A DNA stretch of 6,236 bases from Nitrospirota bacterium (GCA_029883145.1 JAOUJR010000108.1:1-6236); one strand, 5' to 3'. Positions 1 to 5,632 are shown, numbered from the stretch's first letter. Numbers and translations: made by a program. Notes: generated from the letters alone by a model not told the origin.

Positions 1-158
1 CGTTCCTGTCTTTTTAGCTTTTCAAATTCCCCCCCGAGGTCTTTCAGTATAAGTCCAAGACCGGAACTGTCATGACCTTCCTTCATTGTCTCGAGCGCAA
101 GAATATTTTCTATTGGCGAAAAATATTCATTTGATGTGATTGCAACCAATTTGCACAT
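1..158 (-). CDS. Class II glutamine amidotransferase, glutamate synthase type, 5' part only
   Basis: The minus strand reads an open frame from ATG at 158 to the window edge: 52 codons, no stop. The protein begins Met-Cys-Lys-Leu-Val. In class II (Ntn-hydrolase) amidotransferases the N-terminal nucleophile is Cys2, exposed after Met removal, and this fits exactly. It continues with ETMKEGHDSSGLGLILKDLG, the type of sequence seen in stand-alone amidotransferase subunits of split glutamate synthases. These release ammonia from glutamine for a partner FMN subunit, and an FMN glutamate synthase family protein lies at 1663-3267. The start is fixed by Cys2 and by an in-frame stop four codons upstream (TAA at 168-170). 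No clear Shine-Dalgarno precedes it. It diverges from the regulator gene starting at 273, and a candidate promoter is at 190-219. The body of the gene lies outside the window, so other class II amidotransferases remain possible. Confidence 0.82.
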   Translation of the reverse strand, partial: MCKLVAITSNEYFSPIENILALETMKEGHDSSGLGLILKDLGGEFEKLKRQE

Positions 159-189
159 ATTGCTTGTTTAAAGGTCAACCTCTCGAAAT

Positions 190-219
190 ACTAAACGGCA
201 AAAGGTTACCGCTTGACAA
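190..219 (-). promoter_or_regulatory. Candidate sigma-70 promoter for the amidotransferase gene
   Basis: On the minus strand TTGTCA (219-214, 5 of 6 to the -35 consensus) is followed after 18 bases by TTTAGT (195-190, 4 of 6 to the -10 consensus). Transcription would begin near 183, about 25 bases before the ATG at 158. The -35 hexamer overlaps the opposite-facing TTGACA of the plus-strand promoter, and the palindrome GGTTACC lies in the spacer. Confidence 0.45.
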
Positions 220-258
220 ATCTCAAATTATTGTATATAGTTAAAACTAACGGTAACC
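204..258. promoter_or_regulatory. Pair of GGT-N-ACC palindromes, putative operators
   Basis: GGTTACCG at 204-211 recurs as its reverse complement CGGTAACC at 251-258, and each core is itself a 7-base palindrome. The centres are 48 bases apart. The first lies upstream of the plus -35 box and inside the spacer of the minus promoter. The second begins a few bases after the expected plus transcription start. The spacing and placement suit a repressor acting on both divergent genes, possibly the XRE protein itself. The binding protein is unknown. Confidence 0.4.
213..241 (+). promoter_or_regulatory. Strong sigma-70 promoter of the XRE regulator gene
   Basis: TTGACA (213-218) is a perfect -35 box. 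It is followed after 17 bases by TATAGT (236-241), 5 of 6 to TATAAT. The start of transcription is expected near 248, leaving a leader of about 25 bases to ATG 273. This is why the TTG at 213, the first possible start of the frame, cannot be the translation start if this promoter is used. Confidence 0.75.
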
Positions 259-272
259 GATTGCCGTCTATT

Positions 273-1535
273 ATGGATAAAATAACATCCGGCATTAAAG
301 ACCTCGACAGGCTTATAGATTCTCTCTATATCGGCGACAATGTGGTTTGGGAAGTCGAGGCAGGAACTGCCTTCGAACTATTTGTACAGAATTTTATAAG
401 GCAATCTTTTGACGAAAATCAGAATGTCATCTATGTAAGTTTTAATAAATCTCCTCATAGCGCCCTTCAACAGATAGACAACGCACTGTCTCAAGAGAAA
501 TTCACATTACTTGACTGTTTTACATCAGGAAAAGGCAAAAATGATAGAGCATTTATCAAGTTCTATGAAAATTACTCAGGTACAAATGTCATTAAAGTTG
601 ACAATCCTTCTGATATAACCCATTTTACAGATGTCCTTAATTCTTTAGAAGACAATCTTCCTTCAGGAAACAGATACATTTTTGACAGCCTTACCGGCAT
701 GCAAGACCTCTGGGGAGATGAAAACAGCACCTATAAATTCTTTACCTATATATGTCCACGACTTTACGACCTCGGTACTGTCGCATACTGGATTTTAGAG
801 AAAGAAGCTCACAGCCCGGCATTCAAAGCGAATTTAAGGCACATCACACAGGTGGTTTTAGAATTATACAAGAGAAAAGATAAGCTCTACATAAAAGCGT
901 TGAAGCTTGAAGGTCGGCCTGACAGAGAGGCGTTCAAGCCACATCCCTATGAAATTGAGAATAACAAAAAAAGCATAGCAATCACACCTGTGAGAAAAGA
1001 GCCTTTTTTTGACATAGGAACAAAAATAAAAGAATTACGGACAAATATTGGCATGAGCCAGAAAGAGCTTGCTGAGAAGGTTGACCTTACACCGAGCTTT
1101 ATCTCTCAATTAGAAAATAACCAGATAAACCCTTCTCTTCACTCATTTATACAGATTTGCAATGCACTTGGAGTGAATTTCTCAACATTATTTGAAGAAA
1201 ATAAATCTGAAGACGCTCAATGGCTTATTAAGAAAGAGAAAATCTTCTCTCATCTGTCAATAAATGAAACTGGTCTTAAGGGTTATCGCATCGTGAATAA
1301 TGGCAATGTTTCAGGCACTCTCATCCTTTTAGAGCCTTACACTAAAACAGAAAATTTCATCCCTGCTGAAGGCATAAAGCTCATATATGTTTTAAAAGGA
1401 GCTATCTCTGTTGTCATAAAAAATAAAGGGGAAACACTAAGGTCAGGCGATTCGATGTACCTGAAAAAAGAAGTTCCATCTTTATTGAAAAACGAAGGAG
1501 GTGATAACGCAGAGCTGCTTTTATTATGCGCTTGA
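273..1535 (+). CDS. Three-domain regulator: RecA/KaiC-like domain, XRE helix-turn-helix, cupin
   Basis: The 420-residue protein is probably a cytoplasmic transcription regulator. Residues 1 to about 240 read like a KaiC/RecA-like domain (SGIKDLDRLI near the start, then GDNVVW), but the expected Walker A loop (GxxxxGKT/S) is replaced by VEAGTAFELF around residue 30. A Walker B-like strand remains (YIFDSLTG, Asp138). Residues 251-308 are a clear XRE/HTH_3 domain (MSQKELAEKV, then TPSFISQLENNQINPS). The rest, about 335-418, is a cupin-like beta domain (YVLKGAISVVI, then RSGDSMYLKKEVPS) without the His ligands of metal-binding cupins. Such cupin domains in XRE regulators usually sense small ligands. 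ATG 273 was chosen because a consensus promoter covers the longer TTG start at 213. TTG 261 is also in frame, and no start has a good Shine-Dalgarno. The ligand and targets are unknown. The neighbours suggest glutamate or nitrogen control, which is inference. Confidence 0.88.
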   Translation: MDKITSGIKDLDRLIDSLYIGDNVVWEVEAGTAFELFVQNFIRQSFDENQNVIYVSFNKSPHSALQQIDNALSQEKFTLLDCFTSGKGKNDRAFIKFYENYSGTNVIKVDNPSDITHFTDVLNSLEDNLPSGNRYIFDSLTGMQDLWGDENSTYKFFTYICPRLYDLGTVAYWILEKEAHSPAFKANLRHITQVVLELYKRKDKLYIKALKLEGRPDREAFKPHPYEIENNKKSIAITPVRKEPFFDIGTKIKELRTNIGMSQKELAEKVDLTPSFISQLENNQINPSLHSFIQICNALGVNFSTLFEENKSEDAQWLIKKEKIFSHLSINETGLKGYRIVNNGNVSGTLILLEPYTKTENFIPAEGIKLIYVLKGAISVVIKNKGETLRSGDSMYLKKEVPSLLKNEGGDNAELLLLCA

Positions 1536-1564
1536 AAAGTGGCTCAATTATGAATCATACAATC

Positions 1565-1596
1565 GGACAAGAAAATATCTAAATATTTTTTTGTCC
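1565..1596 (+). terminator. 14-bp hairpin after the XRE regulator gene
   Basis: GGACAAGAAAATAT (1565-1578) pairs along its full length with 1583-1596, with one G-T wobble and a 4-base loop (CTAA). The stem ends 66 bases before the next ATG and starts 29 bases after the TGA of the regulator. There is no T run after the stem; the T-rich stretch lies within the 3' arm. It could be a terminator, an mRNA stability element or an operator for the synthase gene. Confidence 0.45.
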
Positions 1597-1629
1597 TCTG
1601 ACATGAGAAATACTTAATTCAATGTCAGA
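1597..1629 (+). promoter_or_regulatory. Second inverted repeat directly abutting the first
   Basis: TCTGACAT (1597-1604) and ATGTCAGA (1622-1629) form a perfect 8-bp inverted repeat with a 17-base loop. It begins on the base after the preceding hairpin ends and lies 33 bases ahead of the synthase start codon. It may be a regulator-binding site or a leader structure. I could not find a convincing promoter for the synthase gene: TTGAAA (1532-1537) with TACAAT (1558-1563) has a 20-base spacer. Confidence 0.35.
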
Positions 1630-1662
1630 AAAATAACTATTACTTACTTTAAGGAGGCCAAA

Positions 1663-3267
1663 ATGTATCAAGGTCAACCAAATGCAAGTTCAGCGACAGG
1701 AACAAGGAACAGGGTTCCTGATCCCGCACCGTATTCAGGAATATGTTCTGTCTGTCTTGACGGATGTCCGGGATTTTGTGAAATAGGCAAGTCATCTTTT
1801 AGGGGAAGAGAGGTGCTTTACCCCCAGCCTTTTGGAAAGATAACTGCCGGTGCTACAAAGCCTTACCCTGTGGATTATTCACATTTGAACATTCAGGGTA
1901 CGTGTGTAGGGGCAGTAGGGATAGAGGCTGACTCTGACAAAGCGCTATTTACCAATGTGTCTACAGAAGTCTCAATTGGCAACAAACACAAGGTTAAATT
2001 AAAATTACCGATTTTTACCGGTGCTTTAGGCTCAACAAATATAGCCAAGGACAATTGGGAACCAATGGCTATCGGAAGTGCCATATCAGGAATAATGGTA
2101 GTAATCGGTGAAAATATTGTTGGGATGGATCCAAAGGCAGAGTTAAAGCATGGAAAGGTAGTTAATTCTCCAGAGCTTGCGAGAAGGGTGAACACCTATA
2201 AAGAGTGGTCAGATGGTTATGGAGCAATCGTCCTTCAGCAAAACGTGGAGGATGGCAGACTCGGCTCCCCTGAATATGCGGTCGAGAAACTCGGCGTGGA
2301 ATGCCATGAGTTAAAGTGGGGGCAGGGTGCAAAGGACATAGGCGGCGAAGTAAAACTTAAAACCCTTGAAACGGCTCTCGAACTGAAAAAAAGAGGCTAC
2401 ATTGTCCTGCCAGACCCTGAGGATCCAGTTGTCCAGAAAGCATTTCATGAAGGCGCTTTCAAAGAATTTGAAAGACATTCAAGGCTCGGCATGGTCGAAT
2501 ATGAAGGGTTTATGAATAGTGTTGCACATTTAAGAAAGATAGGTGCAAAATTTGTTTCTCTGAAAACAGGTGCATATAGGGTTATTGACCTCGCAAGGGC
2601 AATGAGGTTTGCATCTGATGCAGAGATAGACCTTCTTACCATTGACGGTGCAGGCGGTGGAACAGGCATGAGCCCATGGAGAATGATGAATGAGTGGGGG
2701 ATACCTACCATCTATCTTGAAGCGCTTGCATATAAATTTGCCAATCAGCTAAAGTCACAGGGGAAATATGTGCCTGATATTGCCATAGCAGGGGGATTCT
2801 CACTCGAAGATCATGTATTCAAGGCAATTGCCATGGGTGCACCTTTTGTGAAGGCTGTCTGCATGGGACGCGCAACAATGATACCCGCAATGGTTGGTAA
2901 GAATATACAGAGATGGATTTCAGAAGAGAAACTGCCTGTTGAAATAAAGAAGTACGGCAATTCAATAGAGAAAATATTTGTGAGCGCTGAGACACTAAAA
3001 TCAAAATATGGCAAGGACTATGAAAAAATTCCCGCTGGTGCAATTGGTATGTACACATTCTGTGACAGGTTAATTATTGGCCTTGAGCAGCTTATGGCTG
3101 GCGCAAGGAAGTTCGCAATTAAATACCTGGACAGGGACGACCTTGTCTCTCTGACAAAAGAGGCAGCAGAGGTAACAGGCATACCTTATGTGATGGAATC
3201 AGACATGGCAGAAGCAGAAAAAATTATGTTTGGTTTAGGAATAAAAGAGGGTATTTTTGCCCGTTAG
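1663..3267 (+). CDS. FMN-binding glutamate synthase family protein
   Basis: The 534-residue protein matches the central/FMN TIM-barrel domain of glutamate synthase large subunits (Glu_synthase family), which joins 2-oxoglutarate and ammonia with electrons passed through FMN. Visible landmarks are KWGQGAKDIGGEVK (218-231), matching the canonical QGAKPGxGG loop, the glycine-rich IDGAGGGTGMSP (327-338), and AGGFSLEDHVFKAIAMGA (376-393), the phosphate-binding strand-loop of FMN barrels. Two features depart from the classical enzyme. Residues 28-39 hold CxxCxxxCxxxC near the N-terminus, probably an Fe-S or metal site. The usual 3Fe-4S motif after the FMN site (C-x5-C-x4-C with NxCPxG) is missing. 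There is no amidotransferase domain, and the divergent gene at 1-158 could supply it. A strong Shine-Dalgarno AAGGAGG (1651-1657), five bases from ATG, fixes the start. The true electron donor and substrate are not shown by sequence. A related FMN oxidoreductase role is possible. Confidence 0.88.
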   Translation: MYQGQPNASSATGTRNRVPDPAPYSGICSVCLDGCPGFCEIGKSSFRGREVLYPQPFGKITAGATKPYPVDYSHLNIQGTCVGAVGIEADSDKALFTNVSTEVSIGNKHKVKLKLPIFTGALGSTNIAKDNWEPMAIGSAISGIMVVIGENIVGMDPKAELKHGKVVNSPELARRVNTYKEWSDGYGAIVLQQNVEDGRLGSPEYAVEKLGVECHELKWGQGAKDIGGEVKLKTLETALELKKRGYIVLPDPEDPVVQKAFHEGAFKEFERHSRLGMVEYEGFMNSVAHLRKIGAKFVSLKTGAYRVIDLARAMRFASDAEIDLLTIDGAGGGTGMSPWRMMNEWGIPTIYLEALAYKFANQLKSQGKYVPDIAIAGGFSLEDHVFKAIAMGAPFVKAVCMGRATMIPAMVGKNIQRWISEEKLPVEIKKYGNSIEKIFVSAETLKSKYGKDYEKIPAGAIGMYTFCDRLIIGLEQLMAGARKFAIKYLDRDDLVSLTKEAAEVTGIPYVMESDMAEAEKIMFGLGIKEGIFAR

Positions 3268-3269
3268 GT

Positions 3270-3275
3270 TATAAT
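3270..3275 (+). promoter_or_regulatory. Consensus -10 box for the nrpR gene
   Basis: TATAAT matches the -10 consensus fully. It lies three bases after the stop codon of the synthase gene. No good -35 hexamer is seen at 16-18 bases upstream, where the sequence is GAGGGT-like, so the promoter may need an activator or be weak. Transcription would start near 3282, the first base of the inverted repeat. nrpR may also be read through from the synthase gene. Confidence 0.45.
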
Positions 3276-3281
3276 AGACAA

Positions 3282-3307
3282 CGGGGGCATGGTATACCGT
3301 GTCCCCG
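3282..3307. promoter_or_regulatory. 26-base inverted repeat in front of nrpR, putative autoregulatory operator
   Basis: The arms CGGGGGCATGGTA and TACCGTGTCCCCG pair over 12 of 12 positions around a central TA, with two G-T wobbles if RNA. As DNA it is a palindrome centred between 3294 and 3295 with the core GGTATACC. Its left edge is at the expected transcription start from TATAAT (3270-3275), where a bound repressor would block RNA polymerase. It lacks a following T run, so a terminator for the synthase gene is less likely. It lies before the weak Shine-Dalgarno GAGGG (3312-3316). Confidence 0.55.
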
Positions 3308-3325
3308 AAATGAGGGAATACTATT

Positions 3326-4303
3326 ATGACGAAGACAATGCTGGCAATCCTGAAAATTCTTGAGAAACATCAGGACAAAATACTCGGTTCAAGGGAACTA
3401 TCAAGACAACTGAAACTTCACGGAGTTGAGCTCACAGAAAGGACCGTCAGGTATCACCTGAGGATACTCGATGAAAGAGGGTTCACAAAAGTATTTGGCA
3501 AGGAAGGAAGAATGATTACACAGAAGGGCAAGGAAGAACTCTCCCACGCCCTTGTATCCGAAAAAGTCGGCTTTGTGAGCAGTAAAATAGAAACCCTATC
3601 CTACCTCACAGATATTGACTTCGAAAGAAAAGATGGGAACATAATCCTCAATGTATCCTGTTTCCCTGAAAAAAGACTTAAAGAAGCACTACGGATAATG
3701 AAACCGGTGTTCTCATCACCATATGTCATGTGTGACAGGGTTGTAATACGAAGAGGCAGCGAAAAGATTGGTGACATCATTGTGCCTAAAGGTCACATAG
3801 GATTTGGCACGGTATGCAGTGTCACAATAAATGGAATATTCCTCAAGGCAGGAATACCTGTCACGTCAAAATTTGGCGGAGTATTACAGATAGAAAACTC
3901 TCAACCGTCAAGGTTTACCGCGCTCATAAGCTATGAGGGCTCATCACTTGACCCTCTTGAAATTTTTATAAAAAGCAGGATGACTGATGTGATAGGTGCA
4001 GTGAAAAACCACTATGGGAAGATACTCGCAAGCTTCAGAGAGATTCCTGTTGTATGCTTTGAGAAGGTCAAACAATTGAGCAAAGACTTTAAAGAAAAAG
4101 GCATTGGTGGCGTTCTGCTTGTTGGCAATCCCAACCAGCCGCTCCTTGAGATGCCTGTTGGTATGGATAAGGCAGGTCTTATTGTTGTAGGAGGTCTTAA
4201 TCCAATCGCTGCCCTTGCAGAGATAGGCATCCAGTCAGAGAGTAAGGCAATGTCAACTCTTTTCAGGTTCTTTGACCTCATACCATTTAAAGAACTCCTA
4301 TAG
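3326..4303 (+). CDS. nrpR: NrpR-type nitrogen regulator (winged helix plus one NrpR domain)
   Basis: The 325-residue protein has an N-terminal winged helix (residues 1-73; REL at 23-25, recognition helix around ERTVRYHLRILDERG, 38-52), followed from about 80 to 320 by an NrpR (DUF128) domain. The latter is recognised by the stretch with VPKGHIGFGTVCSVTING, KFGGVLQIEN, SYEGSSLDPLEIFI and VGGLNPIAALAEIG. In methanogens NrpR is a repressor of nitrogen fixation and ammonium assimilation genes, released by 2-oxoglutarate. The order seen here, one helix domain plus one NrpR domain, is that of Methanosarcina NrpRI, whereas Methanococcus NrpR has two NrpR domains. The gene lies 58 bases downstream of the synthase gene, with its own TATAAT and a palindrome in between. 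ATG 3326 follows GAGGG (3312-3316) by nine bases. A likely role is control of glutamate synthesis by nitrogen status. The targets are inferred. Confidence 0.87.
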   Translation: MTKTMLAILKILEKHQDKILGSRELSRQLKLHGVELTERTVRYHLRILDERGFTKVFGKEGRMITQKGKEELSHALVSEKVGFVSSKIETLSYLTDIDFERKDGNIILNVSCFPEKRLKEALRIMKPVFSSPYVMCDRVVIRRGSEKIGDIIVPKGHIGFGTVCSVTINGIFLKAGIPVTSKFGGVLQIENSQPSRFTALISYEGSSLDPLEIFIKSRMTDVIGAVKNHYGKILASFREIPVVCFEKVKQLSKDFKEKGIGGVLLVGNPNQPLLEMPVGMDKAGLIVVGGLNPIAALAEIGIQSESKAMSTLFRFFDLIPFKELL

Positions 4304-4305
4304 TG

Positions 4306-4383
4306 TCAGCTCTTCTTATTGTTCTCAATTATCTTCAAAAAAGCCTCTACCACCTTCGGGTCAAAGTGTATCCCTGCCTGTTC
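4306..4383 (-). pseudogene. Decayed 3' end of an HD-GYP phosphodiesterase gene
   Basis: Read on the minus strand, 25 codons ending in TGA (4308-4306) encode a peptide containing AGIHFDPKVVEAFL followed by a Lys/Asn-rich tail. G-x-x-FDP-x-VV-x-AF is the usual C-terminal signature of HD-GYP domains, which degrade cyclic di-GMP. The frame is closed directly upstream by TAG (4386-4384), and the next ~200 bases toward hemB show no further HD-GYP sequence on this strand. So the remnant lacks the HD and GYP catalytic parts. It ends three bases from the stop of nrpR, tail to tail. A chance match is possible given its shortness, but the residue order is very typical. Confidence 0.62.
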
Positions 4384-4400
4384 CTATATTTATTATAAAA

Positions 4401-4418
4401 ACAATAAATTATTATTGT
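4401..4418. repeat. Short AT-rich inverted repeat
   Basis: ACAATAA (4401-4407) pairs with TTATTGT (4412-4418) across a 4-base loop. It is short and AT-only apart from one C-G pair, so a weak terminator for nrpR or chance are both possible. Apart from this, the HD-GYP remnant and the hemB promoter, the gap 4304-4588 shows nothing I can support. Confidence 0.2.
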
Positions 4419-4507
4419 AAATTAATGATGTGCTGTACTGACGAAATCTTTAAAAGTGTATTTCTTGGCCTGATTGTAGAAAGTGCAAATGTTTATCGGC
4501 AGATTCT

Positions 4508-4523
4508 GGAATTTAAATATTCC
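4508..4523. promoter_or_regulatory. Palindrome GGAAT-N6-ATTCC upstream of hemB
   Basis: Perfect 5-bp arms flank the six bases TTAAAT. The site touches the candidate -35 region of the hemB promoter. The well-known NrpR operator of Methanococcus is GGAA-N6-TTCC, while here the GGAA/TTCC spacing is eight, so the resemblance is only partial. It could be an operator of another regulator. Confidence 0.3.
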
Positions 4524-4552
4524 TGCCATATATTTAAAGTTTTTGATATAAT
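4523..4552 (+). promoter_or_regulatory. hemB promoter with extended -10
   Basis: TATAAT (4547-4552) is a perfect -10 box and is preceded by TGA (4544-4546), which makes it an extended -10 element. CTGCCA (4523-4528), 4 of 6 to TTGACA, lies 18 bases upstream. The expected transcription start is near 4559, giving a leader of about 30 bases to the hemB ATG. Confidence 0.65.
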
Positions 4553-4588
4553 TCATAAAGAATAATTTTCATAACACCATGTAAAGAA

Positions 4589-5560
4589 ATGTTTCCAATT
4601 CATAGATTAAGGAGATTAAGAAAGAATGAGACCATCAGAAAGATGGTGAGGGAAACAACCATCTCTCCTGAAGATTTTATCTATCCTCTGTTTGTTACCT
4701 GTGGCAAAAGAGTAAAAAAAGAAATTTCATCTATGCCGGGATGTTTTCAGGAATCTGTTGACAAGATAGTCAAAAGTGCAAAAGAAGTGTATTCCCTTGG
4801 TATCCCTTCCATCATACTGTTTGGGATTCCCGAACATAAAGATAAAATGGGTTCTAGTGCATATGATGAACATGGAGTTGTTCAGAATGCGATCAGAACT
4901 ATTAAAGACACGCTCCCGGAACTCTACGTAATCACAGATGTATGTCTGTGTGAGTACACAAGCCATGGCCACTGTGGAGTCATAAAAGATGGCACAGTTC
5001 AAAACGACCCGACTCTTGAACTCCTCTCAAAAGAGGCTGTCTCCCATGCTCAAGCAGGTGCAGACATGGTTGCACCATCAGACATGATGGATGGAAGGGT
5101 TGAGGCAATCCGACGTGCACTTGATGAAGAAGGATTCCATGAGACACCAATTATGTCTTATGCTGCAAAATATGCATCAGCATTCTACAGCCCTTTCAGG
5201 GAAGCTGCTGAGTCAACCCCGCAATTCGGTGACAGGCGTTCATACCAGATGGATCCTGCAAACAGAAGGGAAGCTCTCAGAGAGATCACGCTTGATATCG
5301 AGGAAGGTGCAGATATTATTATGGTGAAACCTGCACTCGCATACCTCGATGTTATCTCTGATGCAAAAGATGCTTTTGATGTACCTATTGCTGCCTACAA
5401 TGTAAGCGGAGAATATTCCCTTGTAAAGGCTGCGGGAAAGCTTGGCTGGATTGACGAACAGCGTGTGATGATCGAAATACTTACCTCGATCAAGCGCGCG
5501 GGCGCTGACCTAATCCTTACCTACTTTGCAAAAGACGCAGCGAAGCTTTTGAATAAATAG
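4589..5560 (+). CDS. hemB: Delta-aminolevulinic acid dehydratase (porphobilinogen synthase)
   Basis: HemB condenses two 5-aminolevulinate molecules into porphobilinogen in cytoplasmic tetrapyrrole (heme, siroheme, cobamide) synthesis. The 323-residue length is normal for the family. The two active-site lysines are present: K194 in [17 protein letters not shown], and K247, the Schiff-base lysine, in [12 protein letters not shown]. The zinc-type cysteine triad C119, C121 and C129 stands in [14 protein letters not shown], so this is the Zn-dependent form, not the Mg form with Asp replacements. [19 protein letters not shown] (214-232) is the conserved lid and substrate region. The N-terminal FP-x-x-R-x-RRLR pattern supports ATG 4589. 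A weak A-rich ribosome site precedes it, and an isolated ATG-TAA (4579-4584) sits just upstream. The gene has its own promoter and runs toward the convergent slyD gene. A link with glutamate, the C5-pathway precursor of aminolevulinate, is plausible but not shown. Confidence 0.98.
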   Translation: MFPIHRLRRLRKNETIRKMVRETTISPEDFIYPLFVTCGKRVKKEISSMPGCFQESVDKIVKSAKEVYSLGIPSIILFGIPEHKDKMGSSAYDEHGVVQNAIRTIKDTLPELYVITDVCLCEYTSHGHCGVIKDGTVQNDPTLELLSKEAVSHAQAGADMVAPSDMMDGRVEAIRRALDEEGFHETPIMSYAAKYASAFYSPFREAAESTPQFGDRRSYQMDPANRREALREITLDIEEGADIIMVKPALAYLDVISDAKDAFDVPIAAYNVSGEYSLVKAAGKLGWIDEQRVMIEILTSIKRAGADLILTYFAKDAAKLLNK

Positions 5561-5574
5561 ATATACAACAGGAG

Positions 5575-5603
5575 TCAAGGTCTCAAGGATTCAAGGGTTC
5601 AGG
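5575..5603 (+). repeat. 8-base periodic TCAAGG direct repeat
   Basis: TCAAGG occurs at 5575-5580, 5583-5588 and 5591-5596, followed at the same 8-base step by the variant TCAGG (5599-5603). The units read TCAAGGTC, TCAAGGAT, TCAAGGGT and TCAGGTGT. It lies between the convergent hemB and slyD genes, and the third and second units form the left arm of a hairpin. Confidence 0.6.
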
Positions 5604-5632
5604 TGTTTTTCCTTTCACTTTTGAATCCTTGA
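5583..5632. terminator. Hairpin between the convergent hemB and slyD genes
   Basis: TCAAGGATTCAA (5583-5594) is perfectly complementary to TTGAATCCTTGA (5621-5632). Four more pairs (two of them G-T) extend the stem to 5598/5617. The loop includes a T5 run (5606-5610). Neither side has a clean T tail, but position between converging genes suggests a bidirectional transcription stop or transcript-end stabiliser. Confidence 0.55.

Noticed and set aside
213..272. N-terminal extension of the XRE regulator from TTG 213
   Set aside because: The codon lies in a perfect -35 box and the 20 extra residues do not resemble the domain that follows.
1893..3058. Minus-strand frames inside the glutamate synthase gene
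   Set aside because: They are antisense shadows of a well-conserved coding sequence, with no recognisable domains or ribosome sites.
4272..4565. 97-codon plus-strand frame overlapping the nrpR 3' end
   Set aside because: It overlaps nrpR out of frame, is antisense to the HD-GYP remnant and has low-complexity, non-protein-like composition. There is no ribosome site at its start.
4579..4584. ATG-TAA minimal start-stop just before hemB
   Set aside because: It could act as a ribosome-stalling element, but it has no Shine-Dalgarno and is easily explained by chance in AT-rich sequence.
4727..5327. Out-of-frame and antisense frames within hemB
   Set aside because: They overlap the catalytic core of hemB and show no family features.
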